Shown piece by piece: positions 9,406 to 21,207 of a stretch of 64,000 nucleotides of DNA. The position numbers were made by a program, and so were the translations under genes. Location: contig CAJJDN010000162.1 in the NCBI GenBank assembly GCA_905182985.1, positions 31,178-95,177 on the forward strand, in the 5' to 3' direction. This DNA comes from Paramecium sonneborni (Eukaryota > Ciliophora > Oligohymenophorea > Peniculida > Parameciidae). A model generated the notes under the pieces. The model ran no database searches and had not been told where the DNA came from. It was given only the letters and a program-made list of their open reading frames with translations. The stretch's first letter is position 1; every line of letters begins with the position of its first letter.

Positions 9406-11788
9406 ATGAATTAGCTTTATCTCAATGATCTTCATGCTAGTCATGTTTAGGTTCATTCTCCTAGTGGAGAATAGCGATTGTTATTTTAAGATGCTTTAGG
9501 TTAAATAAAATTAAGACAGGTTAATATATAAACAAGATTGAAGGAAGTTTTGATTTAAGCAATATAGAAATTAAGAAAGTATACAAAAATTAAGAATCTG
9601 TCTCTTCTTAGTAAATAATAATTGCAAGCCTTTAATGATGTTTCAAGTAGTTATATTTAGTAATAGAAGAAGGGGAAAGATTCATCATAATTTGAAAAAT
9701 AGTACTATTAATACAAACAGCAGAATGTTAGTTTGTAATTTTTAGTATCTAGTTTAATGACAATGGTAAAACATCGTAGTTTAAATAGTATAAAAGCAAG
9801 TCATCCTGTATTAATTTTTTGGAGTTTCTTAAAATTTCTTTTAGTTTTACATTTGTGTTTTATATTTCCATTGTCAGATTCATTTATATTCTAATTGGAT
9901 GAATTTATATAAATTTAGATGCCTATATTTTTTGTTGAGATTGTTATATTAACAATAGATATAATAATGAGATTGAATGTATAGATTTATAATAAAGGAA
10001 TATTGATAACATAGACAAGAAATATAATAATATAATATTTTCGTAAGGAATTCTTAATAGATTTTGGAGGATTGTTAGGATTAATAGTTTTTTTGCTTTA
10101 TAGTTTTACTCCTTTAAAATATTTATTTATATTAAAATTAAAAGAGTTATCAACATTTATGGAAGTGTTTAAATATGAGATAGATCCAAAAGGGAAATTT
10201 AAAAATCATTTGAAATTATTAAAATTGTTGATTACAGTAGTATTGTTAGCACATTGTTTTGCATGTGTATGGATAGGAATAGGATAACATTCAATGGATT
10301 AAAATTGGATAGAATAACGAGGTTTATAGGATTCTCATTGGATTTAGATATATTTATTTGGTTTATATTTTGCAATTACAACAATGACAACAGTAGGTTA
10401 TGGTGATATAACACCAATAAATTCTTATGAAGTATTAGTAAGTATATGTTTGACCTTATTTTCTTCATGTATATTTGCATATGTATTTAATACGATAACT
10501 TCAATTTTGAAAGATTTGGATGCAGATAAAAGTAAAGTGAAACATGACTTAGAGATATTAAGTCATTATATGAAAAAGAGAAATATTGATTCTGATCTTT
10601 AAAAGAGAGTTGAGAAGTAATAATAGAATACATTTTATTTTAGTTATCTTCGATTAGTATATAAACATTAGCCATCTACATAAGAGAAGAAGATATTTGG
10701 TAAATTGAGTCCATAATTAAAGTAGGAGTTAAATGAATAAGATAAAGGATTATTATTATTGAAATAGCCAGTGCTTGTGAATAATTTCTCATTAAAATTA
10801 TTAAGAGAGTTAATTGAAAGTGTATAAGAGATTAATTTAACTCCATAAGAAAAATTATCATATGATTCTGGGTTATATATTTTATTAAAGGGAAATATTA
10901 ATATTATTTTTGGAGAAGGTAAAAGTATTGTAGGAAATTTAAAACCTGGAGATGGTATAGGATTAAAGTCTTTGTTTAATGAATAATAGTAGAATAAGAA
11001 ATTGATTTTAATAAGTGAAGGATTTTCAACTATTTATTTTATTTCTTAAAGTGATTTTTTTAAAAAACTTAAAGATACTGATTTGGATTAATTTTATTAG
11101 ATTAGAGATAGAGTTATGATTTAAAATTATGATAATTTATTTTTGAAATGTTTACTTTGCAGAAAATAAGGACATGAGATTTGTGAAGATATCTATTTTA
11201 ATTTAAATAAAGAATTAATTTTAGCCAAATATTAATACTCAGCAGATTAAGATAGATAGAAATCATTTATAAGAAAAAGGAAAGAAAAGAGCAAAGCATT
11301 TTATGAATTAGAATTTAGAAGAAGAAGTGCAAATTTATGTTATTAAAGAACTATTAAGACTATGAAAATGTAAGAGAAGGAAAGTGATGAAGAAGATGAT
11401 AATTCATAGAATGAAGAAAGTGATGTATGAATTATATTATAAGCAAGAGTCTTATGATGATTTAGAATAATCTAGACATTATTTAGATGAAAATAAAGAT
11501 TCTATCTCTGTATTCTTTGATAAATAAGCTACTCCAAAATAATAAAATAATAAACCAGAATTTAAAAGTATGAGAACTAAAATTAAAGGATCTTCAATTG
11601 TTAGAATGCTTTAAAATTATACTTAATAAAAAGTATAATATTAAGATTTTTGTATCATTAATGATTTTGAAAAAATGAAATTTTATAGAATGTATTATCC
11701 AACTTTTAATTATGATTCAGCCATTAAAACTTATAATCAATGGAGAAAAAAGACAAGTAAAACGCTTTATAAAATGTAGTATAATTGA
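9406..11788 (+). CDS. voltage/cyclic-nucleotide-gated K+ channel (6TM, CNBD)
   Basis: ATG at 9406 opens a 675-codon frame to TGA at 11428. Removing a 19-nt GT..AG segment at 11425-11443 continues the frame to TGA at 11786, giving 787 aa; without it the protein stops at 674 aa. A glutamine-rich cytosolic N-terminus is followed by six membrane helices from about residue 135. The pore helix and filter TTMTTVGYGDITP (about residue 325-337) are the K+ selectivity signature. After S6 comes a linker and a cyclic-nucleotide-binding fold (about 488-560, GLYILLKGNINIIFG...GNLKPGDGIGLKSLF). Some usual cAMP-contact residues are not evident, so ligand binding is uncertain. Such channels set ciliary membrane potential in ciliates. 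The last 110 residues (to KTLYKMQYN) depend on the intron call. Confidence 0.88.
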
Positions 11789-11940
11789 ATTTGGAATGAT
11801 TGATATTCTTTTATTCAAATCCATAACTATGTTTATTTTTATTAAAATATATTTTATAATAATTATAACAACACTCTAGGAAAATCGAAATATTTATTAA
11901 ATTCAATCATATTTATATTTTATAAGTTAAGAGTCATTGC

Positions 11941-13455
11941 ATGAATAAATATTTATTAACATTTAAAAACCCTTAGATTGAAGCAAAATATTAATCAACG
12001 AGTATTGGTGAAATTAGAATGACTATGTTTACACTCATAACTTTAGGTTTTATAGTTGTATTTATTGTAAGAATAGGGTAGGGTCTACTTTAATAAAATT
12101 ACTTAAATGTATATACTTATATTGCTATGATTACCTATTTTTTTGTATAATACCTCTTAAGTAAAAAGTATAAGTAGCTTTTAAGACCTTCATTAATATT
12201 ATTGAATCATGCTTTTACAATTTATTTTTTATTTGTGGAAGAATCATCTGATTCATTGTCTGGACATCTTAGAGGAGTAAATTAGATGGGATCTAACTTT
12301 TTAATTATACTTGCAGGAGAGTATATTGATGCAATGTTTTCTCTCATTTCTATTTCCATCATCAGAATTATTATTATTTTTAACAAAACTTCTAGCATTG
12401 AGTATTCTGCTATATTCTCTGCTTTCATACTAATACTTTATGCTTCTAAATATTTATATCAATATCATAAAGCAATAAGATCATAATATTTATTAACTTT
12501 AGTTGATTAATCATGGGAAAATATACTGACCTAAATAAGCAAGAAGATTCCATATATTTTAATCACTTTTGATGAAGTCTAATTAAAATTCTAAATAGCT
12601 AAAATATTAAATTGTGAAACATTATTTTCAACTCATGAAGATGCACTCAAGTTTTTAAGAGAAGCTAAATATAATGAATAAACTATCGAATTAGTTATTT
12701 ATAATGAAATTAAGGATTTCAAATAAAATTCTGTTGATGTTTTTAATAAAAATATCACTATTTCACATTAAAAGCTATTAATCAAAATTGAATACTCAGT
12801 TTACTTTAGTAATAAACCAACAATTCTTTTAATATTTCCTGAAATCTCAAATAATACTAGAGAAAATAATTTAATTATGTAATCTAGATATGAACAATTA
12901 CTTAATATATTAATTAAATTATTTTAAGTCATTTAAAATTAATAATCTAAATCTAAAACTGATATTTTAGGAAAAGCATAAAAAGCATAAAAAAAATTAG
13001 TCATAATCAAATTAATTTAAGATTTAAATAAGCAATAAATCAAAGCAAAAATTGTTAATCTCAGAACAATTTTTAAAAATTTAATTTTATTGTACAAATG
13101 CAAAAAACTAATATTTTCTAATTAATTTTAGATCAAAATCAAAACTTGTCCATCAATATTTAGTTTTTTTTTAATTACAATAATGGAAGCTCTTTCTTCG
13201 AATGAATTACATATATCATGCTCTATTAAATCGGAATAATTAATAGAATTCAATTTCTTAGGATGGTTTTAAGAATAAGAATTAATTTCGACTTAAAAAG
13301 CATTAGCTTATGAATATAGTTTAATAATGAAAAATTTACAGATTTCCTAAAACAGTAATATAGTATATAATAATAATATAGATGTAAGTTTTTAGTTGTA
13401 TTAACAGGCCTATGTTCCATTTAAAATACAATCTTACTCAACTACTGAAGTATGA
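11941..13455 (+). CDS. multi-pass membrane protein with receiver/kinase-like cytosolic part
   Basis: Intronless 505-codon frame. Residues about 28-180 hold five or six hydrophobic helices (for example MFTLITLGFIVVFIV, YIAMITYFFVQYL, YSAIFSAFILILYASKYLY). The following soluble region has a segment with the alternating pattern of a response-regulator receiver (FDEVQLKFQIAKILNCETLF, then DALKFLREAKYN) but without the clear acidic pocket. A later part (IMEALSSNELHISCSIKSE) is laid out like the ATP-lid area of a histidine kinase, lacking obvious H, N or G boxes. This matches the general architecture of ciliate hybrid histidine kinases but may be a degenerate, non-catalytic member. Tandem with, and 152 bp after, the K+ channel. 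Confidence 0.55.
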
Positions 13456-13541
13456 TAAATACTTAATTGTTTATTTAATATTACATAAAATATAAATATA
13501 TATATAAGATTAATATAAAATAATTATTACAAAAGTATGTT

Positions 13542-14797
13542 TCAGCATAAACGACCAAATTAAATAGCTCCAAGTGGATTTGAATAAACATCTTTAATAG
13601 ATTGAAAAGGAAGAATCATTAATCCAAATGCAATAACTCCTAGAAGTACTTGGATTAAAATAGATTCTCTTTTATATTTTTTCACTATTTTTTTAAGAAA
13701 TCCTGCAACTAAATAACTTCCAAAACTAGAAACTAACTAAAATATAATGATATTATTCTTACTCCTAAAATAATGAATTCAGACAGTTAATAACCTCCTG
13801 AAAGAGCAATAATAAATACTGAGATAGAAGATGTGAATAAAACTGTAAAAGTAGCTGAAGCAGCTGCTCTAGGAGGATTAATTCCAGTTTCTAACCAAAG
13901 TGGAGTTAATACTACACCTCCTCCTAATCCAACTAATCCACCTAAAAATCCAGCATAAAGACTAGATTTTACTGTGACATCAAATACAGAGCTCATTTTA
14001 CCATCTGCAAAATCATATCCTATAGATTATTTGTATTCTTCATCTTTTGATATAAATTTTCTATATCTTTAAACATTATAATATGCTATTCCAAAGATAG
14101 CAAAATTAAACAAATGATACCCTATACTACAATAATCAATCCCAAGAATTGATGGTACTGCTCCTGATCCTTTTAACAATGTTACAACAATAACAATTAT
14201 AATAGTCAAACTAATTTCTGTAAGTGGTTCAATTGGATAGAGTCTTGCATCCTTTTCCTTCATAATATTCAATTCTTTTGAATGATTACTCTCTTTTTAA
14301 ATTTATAATTCCTTTAGTTCAACTGGTATGAGTTATTCATTGATTTCTTTACTACGAGTTTTGTAGTATAAACTCTTTGTTTTCAAAAAGACTGTCAATA
14401 AAATACCAAACAAAAAGATCACAATGATTAATTTTGGTAACCATTTACCTGTAGCTACTCCTAAAATGGCTCCAGCTAATAACAATGGTAATGTTATTTA
14501 AACCAATTAATAATTTATCAATGGAGCACTTCCATTAGGAGTCTATAGTATATTAAATATAATTTATACTCTTTCTTTTCCCAATCTTAAGAAATTGCCA
14601 AGACTTCCTCCTAAAAGCATAATATAAGTATTCCATATTGCTTTTTTACTTGGACATCCTAATAAAACCATCATTACTGGAGATATGATTGGACCACCAC
14701 CAATACCACCAGCTTATGATAAACCTACTAAGATGCCTAAAATACTATATGAGACCCAAGTGAATGGATCTGCTAATGAGGGTAATTAATAATCCAT
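13542..14797 (-). CDS. TauE/SafE-family anion permease
   Basis: Reverse-strand gene, ATG at 14797, TGA at 13542-13544, one 26-nt intron at 13737-13762; 409 aa. The family exports or imports sulfur-containing anions and organic acids across membranes. Two homologous halves are visible: the first has LVGLSQAGGIGGGPIISPVM (residues about 24-45), the second GFLGGLVGLGGGVVLTPLWL (about 283-302), the paired glycine-rich signature of TauE/SafE proteins. The halves are separated by a hydrophilic loop rich in Lys and Glu (about 145-185). Eight or nine hydrophobic helices are apparent. Eukaryotic members of this size are known in plants and protists; substrate cannot be inferred. Confidence 0.88.
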
Positions 14798-14935
14798 GAA
14801 TAATTAAAATTGGAATATGTGTTAAGATTTTTAAACTAAAAATACACACTCTATAATATCCAATTTTAATTAAGTTTATTAATTGTGAAAATAGTACATC
14901 ATTAAAATTAATTAATTATTCAATAGATAACACCT

Positions 14936-15805
14936 TCAAGTAGGTTTTATTTCAACACTTTCCATAAAGGTTTTAACCTATTTTAAAGCTTCTTTATAAT
15001 TATTTTAATTTTCTTCCATCTATTACACTATTCCTCTTAATCTATACACCTCTTCAATTAAAACTTTCTTATGTCCAACAAGTTTCTCTTTATCTTCCAA
15101 TAACACTATTCTATCCTATTCCATTTAAATTATCTATTCAAAAATTATTAATATTAATTACTATTTTATTGTATTTAGAATTCAATTCTGCTAAATTTTC
15201 TTTAACATCCTATCTTTACAATTCTGAAATCGATAGTTGATTTTATAAAATATTGATCTTAGATTGAAGTTTTAAATTCACTGATTTTTCATATTTGAGA
15301 GTAGCTTAAGCATCATCTAGCATGTCTTATAATTATTTTATAGTTGCATATGAATCTTATAATTTACTAGTCAAGAAATCTTTAACAGCTTTTAATACTT
15401 CTAATTAAGCAAGAGCATCTTCTTCTGTTTCAAACATACTATTATTGGTAGATAAATTTCCACATGTTATGATATCAATTTTTTCATGTTTTAGTTGTAT
15501 TTATTAATGTTTCGGTCCACCAACCAAATGATTAGCATTTCTACTAAGCATCAATAATTTGAATCCTAATGGACAAAACATATTTTTTCTTAGAGTAGAA
15601 CAAGTTGCTGTAAATCTATATAAATCATTATCATCTAAAAATCCACACACTCTTTAAATTAAAATGACCTGAATAAAATTTCATTCAATACTTTAGGTAA
15701 TTTTAAAAGAAAAGTAACTTCATTTCTTTTAACTAAATCTTCTCTATGTTTTTAACTAATTTCTAATTCATCTAATTATGCAATAATTTTATCGAGTTTA
15801 TCCAT
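14936..15805 (-). CDS. F-box-like protein with coiled coil
   Basis: Reverse-strand gene of 273 codons after removing a 23-nt intron (15669-15691) and a 28-nt intron (15134-15161, which carries a TGA). Once the first intron is spliced the segment KLPKVILIQRVCGFLDDNDL followed by YRFTATCSTLRKNMF has the F-box layout (LP...I....FL...DL......C..... ). From about residue 130 to the end the protein is a long Lys/Glu/Gln coiled coil. F-box proteins normally dock substrates to SCF ubiquitin ligases through Skp1; a coiled-coil substrate arm is plausible. The F-box call rests on pattern only. A cullin gene lies at 47.3-49.8 kb in the same window. Confidence 0.65.
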
Positions 15806-16454
15806 TGAATATTATTATATTATATATTAGAATGATATATATCATAATAAACAACAACGAGGAATTGTCCTTTGCAGTTCACAAGAGTTCAGAATGTTCA
15901 AAATTATTGAGAATTCTATTTTGAAATATAGCAAATTCAAGATAATACTTATTTTGTACTACATTATTCTAGTTCAAACAAAGTATTTGAACCTTTTTTC
16001 AAAAATCAAGAATTCAATTTAATGCAGCAGATTATAATTTTATATATATAAAGGGTTCTTACCTTCTAATAAACTCTCTTATTTTTTTATTCAAATTATA
16101 TTCACATCCTACTTTATCATAAATAATAATAATACAGAATGTTTATAGTAATTATTAAAGAACATTATTTGAAGATGGTTCTTTAAACGAATTACCACTG
16201 TTCATATAGATTTCTCTTTGAAAAGCGACAAAATCTTTTTTTATGAAATTCCATGTGATCATTTTAGTTCTTGAGTTTATTATTATCTCTTTTTAAGAGT
16301 TAAGAAAATTATATAAAACATATTGCAATTTTCAATTTATCTAGTATGATATATTGGTTATTTATAAATTAGTTGTAATTTAATATTTAATAAACTTATT
16401 TTATGATTTGATTGTAATTTTAACAAAAGGTATTACAATTAAGGTAGAAATATT
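15806..16454. other. intergenic region
   Basis: Roughly 650 bp, very AT-rich, without a frame longer than a few dozen codons that carries recognisable content. Confidence 0.4.
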
Positions 16455-16688
16455 ATGATAGAACTTAAATGCCATATAATATGTTTATAATATAGATTTC
16501 ATTATAGCACAAGTGATGGTTCCAATAAAATTGAATATTAAATAAGGAAAACATTATATATAATAATAATAATATTTTAGGTTAGGACTTTACATTATGA
16601 TATTGAATTAAGAGAAATATCTGTATCAAGTAACGGATCATTTGTTTATGATGATGAAACAATAGATAATAATTTAAATTTCAAATGA
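16455..16688 (+). CDS. possible small ORF (77 aa)
   Basis: Open frame from ATG at 16455 to TGA at 16686-16688. The last third (LHYDIELREISVSSNGSFVY) has natural composition, but the middle contains an AT-rich run coding for poly-Ile that could instead be part of an intron. A second overlapping frame is also open, so this may be a shadow or one exon of a longer gene. Confidence 0.25.
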
Positions 16689-16876
16689 CTCTCAACCTTA
16701 AATATATATAATGCATTTGAAAGAAGCTAGTATAAGTGATGAATGTTGAATAAAATTTATTTTTTCTAAAACAATAATTTTCAAATATCTTTTATATTTA
16801 TGTTAATAATTAAATTACATAAGATATTTAAGAAATTTATTATTTGTATATAATATTATAAAAAAATGATTTGATC

Positions 16877-17187
16877 TCAATCAAGGTACTCAATTTTCAC
16901 TAGTTCTCGAAAATGTTTATAATTTATAACTCCTAAAGCTTTGAGAGCATTCTCATGGATATCAATTCTAGGTTTTTCAGGACCTTCACGACCTCTATCT
17001 CCTTTTTTAGCTATTATTCTAAGCTTATTTTATAGGGTAGATCTCCAAGAGCACTGAAATCATTTGGCTTAGTAAAAGGATCTTTTGATAATTCAGCATA
17101 ATAGAAATCACCATCATTTAGATTAGTACTACGATAACCTTTTGAATCATTTAAACCAGATGCTAAGACTGTTTCTCTTTTCACCAT
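16877..17187 (-). pseudogene. small hypothetical gene with apparent frameshift
   Basis: Reverse strand from ATG at 17187. The first 53 residues (MVKRETVLASGLNDSKGYRS and on to FSALGDLPYK) and the last 45 (IAKKGDRGREGPEKPRIDIH and on to FRELVKIEYLD before TGA at 16877-16879) both look like real, hydrophilic protein but lie in different frames, meeting near 17020. The span is 311 nt, two more than a multiple of three, and no GT..AG intron of acceptable size bridges the shift. Either a sequencing or assembly error, or a recent inactivating indel. No family recognised. Confidence 0.5.
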
Positions 17188-17787
17188 CTTTTTCTATTAA
17201 TTACTATTTTCCCTGACATTATCTTTTTTTATTTATTATTATTTTATAAATGATTTAATGTATTAATAGGGGATAGTAAATCATCTTAAGTCAGAAAAAT
17301 AATAAGAATTTTTTAATTTGGGAGAAGCACGAAAATAGTTATTATGGTTAAATTAGTAGAAAAAATGATAAACTATTAAAATAGGTTAAAAAATATAATT
17401 AGATATGATTGTAATCTTCATGTAATACCAAGAATACAAGATTCCAAATATTTATTATATTTATAAAAAAAATTCTATTTAGAACCTATTCTATAAAGTA
17501 TAGAATGATTTTTTATTAGATGGTCAATTAAATTTTATAAATTAACTTCTTAGAAGTCTTTAATCACTAAGTATAAATTAAATATATTAAAATATGATCT
17601 CTGTTTAATCTTATATATTCATAATATTTTCAATAATTATAAAAAATTATTATTTATACTATTTTTTGAATATAATAAATAATAATATAATTCTACCTAT
17701 TAATATACGTATCTGATTTTATTAATAAAAATAATGTTAAATTATTAAGATTAAATATTTCTATCACTTTTAAAACTTGGAACTAAA
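17188..17787. other. divergent intergenic region
   Basis: About 600 bp of AT-rich DNA between divergent genes, with no recognised content. Confidence 0.4.
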
Positions 17788-18580
17788 ATGGATTCTATAA
17801 TGATTATAAAACGTTTTGGTTTTGGTCTCCTTGATTAACAGAACTTCATATAAATGATTAAGGTAGTTAATGATTAAATTCCTCAAGAAGAGGTTCAAAA
17901 TTTTTATTTATCAACTCTCATGTAGTATGAAGCATCAGCTATTTCAACTTATATTTTAAATGATTTGCTTCGACAAGCCAGTTAAATATTGGCTAAATAG
18001 AATATTAATCAAAGAGATCCAAATCAAATTTTACATTTAATTTCTAAATCTCTTCAAGTAAAGAATTAAGAAATTGAGAAAGTTTTTAGAATTTTTGATT
18101 TGGATAAGGATAATTTTCTGAATGAAAATGAGTTTAAGACTTTCCTAGAATTCTATGTCCCAACTCTATCCCCTAATGAATATATCAAATTGAAAAATAC
18201 ATTAAATACTTAAAAAGTGACTATTTACAATCTAATGAGCTGGATGTAAGAAAGTAATTCTATGAGAAACAGTATAAAATCAAGAAGATAGCCATAACAA
18301 AATCAATAAAACTTATAAATATATAAAGAAAAGAGACAAATGACTCCAAACATTCGAAAGAAATAAAATGAAACAACACCAACTAAAATACTTCCATAAC
18401 CTTATAAACCCTAATAACACTAAAATAAATATGGAATACCTAAAGCACAAATACTAAAAGGTGATCAGTAGTAATAATTGATAAAATAATAATAATAATA
18501 ATCTATAAGATTATAATTATAGTAATAAGAATAAGAACAAGAATAATAAATAAGATTATAATTATAATAATAGTAATAAA

Positions 18581-18629
<49 letters not shown>

Positions 18630-20527
18630 GTAAAAAGAATAATAGTAATAAGAATAATCAATAAAATTATAACTATAATAATAACAATAAATAAAATAAT
18701 TAATAAAACCTCCTCAGAATGATTTGAGTAAGAAGAAAATGAATCCTATTTTAGAATCTATATTATATGAAGATCCACAGTAAGCAAATATTTTGAAATC
18801 TGAAATAAAATTCTAGGATTATATAGTTTTAGACTATAATATACCAGGAGTTTAGGATTATATTTAGAAGTTTAATGATTAATTGAAATAGAGACAAATT
18901 TTTACTGATAATGAATTTCCTCCAAATGCAAATAGTTTAGGTTAAAAATTAACATAATTTTAATGGAAGAGATTGAAAGATATTTGGCCTACATATGAAG
19001 TTTTTGTGAAAGATGTAACTGAATCTCGGTATGGTTTGGGAAAATGGATAAGTCCAAAAAATATATGTTAAGGACAATTAGGAGATTGTTATTTTTTATC
19101 AGTAATAAGTTCAATGGCATGTAGATGGTAATAGAAATATACAATTACAATAGGCCTGACTATTTACTAGACTTATTTTTAACTTAAACAAAAAATCCTT
19201 ATGGTATGTATTCAATAAGACTTTGTATTGATGGTATTTGGAAAGCTATTATTCTTGATGATTTTATACCTACCAAAGATAATTAACCAGCATTTTCGTA
19301 TAGTCCAACATAAGAGATCTGGGTTTTATTGATGGAAAAAGCTTGGGCCAAATCTTTTGGATCTTATTCAAATATTATATCTGGTGATTCATAAGAAGTA
19401 ATTCGTAGTTTAACTGGAGGTCCTTCATGGAGTTTAAGGACTAATTAGCCAGATTTTAAGGAATAATTTTTTGGGAATGTATAAAGAAAATGTTTAATGA
19501 CAACAGGTTCATTTTCTAAAATAAATATGTCAGAAATTATGGGTTTAATAGCTGATCATGCATATTCTATCTTAAAAATTAGAACAATTTAACATCCATA
19601 AAAAGGACAGGTAACATTGATTAAATTGAGAAATCCATGGGGTAAAAAAGAATGGAGAGGAGAATGGTCTGATGATAGTCCATCATGGACTAAAGAAATC
19701 AAATAATAATTAAGAGTCTCTGAAAAAGCTGACGATGGAATCTTTTATATGTCTTATGAAGATTTTATTAATTATTTTAATACAATCTATGTGGGATATT
19801 TCTAAAAAGATTATCTATATAATTCTTAAACTATTGTAAGTAAATCTCATAAATCTATTTATTTCATTTTCAACATAGATTAAGTAGGTTAATATTACTT
19901 TACTACTCATTAAAAATCAGTGAGACATTTTAAAGAGAAATATTCAAATTATGAATATTCTTCTGTAAGAATGATACTTGCTTCTTAGACTAATTAAGGT
20001 TATATATGGAAATATGCAAAGTAAGAGAGGGATCAATAAGTATATATAGGCGAAACATTTGATAAAGGTCAGTACATTTTACAAGTTAAAGTAAAATGGT
20101 AATTTTGGGAAGAAGAAAAGTTTGTTATTAGCACTTATGGACCAAAAGTAATTAAATTAAAGTAGATCTAAAAAGATAAAACATTTATGAACCAAGTTCT
20201 TTTCAATTTAGCTAAGTAGAACACTTAAAAAGAAGATATTAAATATCCAAATCTATAAATAACGACAGAGTTATCACTTAAATACGGGTATTCAATTAAA
20301 TTTATCTTAGAGTTGGTTATGAATATTATAAAAACATCGGAAATGATGTGATTTAACTTAAAAGCACATATTCTAAAATGATTGGTTTAAAATTAAGAAA
20401 GCCAGAAAGAGGAAATCAATATTAAATTACATTATTGCCCAATTCAGAACATCTGATTGCATATACTATTAGAGCATAAGGATATGAAACATAATAATCT
20501 AGGTCATATGTAATAATATCAAAATGA
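17788..20527 (+). CDS. calpain family cysteine protease with EF-hand and polyQ
   Basis: ATG at 17788, TGA at 20525-20527, introns of 26 nt (19128-19153) and 23 nt (20288-20310), 896 aa. Calpains are Ca2+-dependent cytosolic proteases. N-terminal half: an EF-hand ([20 protein letters not shown], about residues 110-130), a basic linker and a long glutamine tract (about residues 226-306). The protease core starts near residue 350. The active-site Cys lies in [16 protein letters not shown], with the oxyanion-hole Gln encoded by TAA. The His is in [13 protein letters not shown] and the Asn in [13 protein letters not shown], so the triad is complete. A C-terminal beta-rich region resembles the calpain CBSW/C2-like domain. 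Order of EF-hand before protease is the reverse of classical calpains. Confidence 0.95.
18463..18705 (+). repeat. glutamine-coding TAA/TAG microsatellite in calpain
   Basis: Low-complexity tract within the calpain frame, dominated by TAA, TAG and CAA codons. The purest part (about 18581-18628) is an uninterrupted (TAA)n run of about 16 units, all in the glutamine frame. Interruptions code for Leu, Arg, Glu and Lys. Confidence 0.85.
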
Positions 20528-21207
20528 AAGAGTAATATATAATATATATATATAATTTAATTTTAAAAAAACTAACTAGATTGATTAAGAAAATAGTTAT
20601 ATTCTATACGATCTCTAAAATTCTACTATTTAATTTTTTAATTCAATATGATTAGTATCAAATGTTATTTCGTAAGGTTTTAATACAATACTTAAAATGA
20701 AAAATAAGTGTTTTAGCTATCATTAAAAAAGCAAATACTTTTTTATTGTAACATTGATATAATTATCTTCTATATTATTTGTATTAAATACTTTTTAAAT
20801 TACGATTAAGCCTTTTTTACAAAACTAACTATAAATTATTGGTCTAAAACATAGAATTACTTTAATTGAAAGTATTTTTATATAACAAGTCTATTGAGAA
20901 AGGAGACTATAATGAATCAACAAGTAAATTAATAGATTTTGTAAATGCCTTAATTATAAATGGGTTTATAAAATTAAAATTGGATTGAATCATCAATTAT
21001 ACTCCTTAGAATAACATTACTAAAGTAAAAAGTAATGTTTAATTCTGTTTGTAGTATTAAGAAATAAGGATGATATTTTAGAGATAGATGGATAGTTTAA
21101 AGTTTTGAAATCTTATGTTGTATTTAGTAAAGTAAACTAAAGGAAAGTAAAGATTATGAAAAAAATAAATGTATTTGTTATTACAATCTCTCATCAATAA
21201 TATAAAT
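20528..21207. other. region with unresolved exon fragments
   Basis: About 680 bp between the calpain and the BRO1 gene. From ATG at 20912 several overlapping frames stay open for 40-70 codons (for example one containing NKDDILEIDGQFKVLKSYVV around 21067-21125), which could be exons of a small gene. No combination of GT..AG introns gave a convincing product, so nothing is called. Confidence 0.3.
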
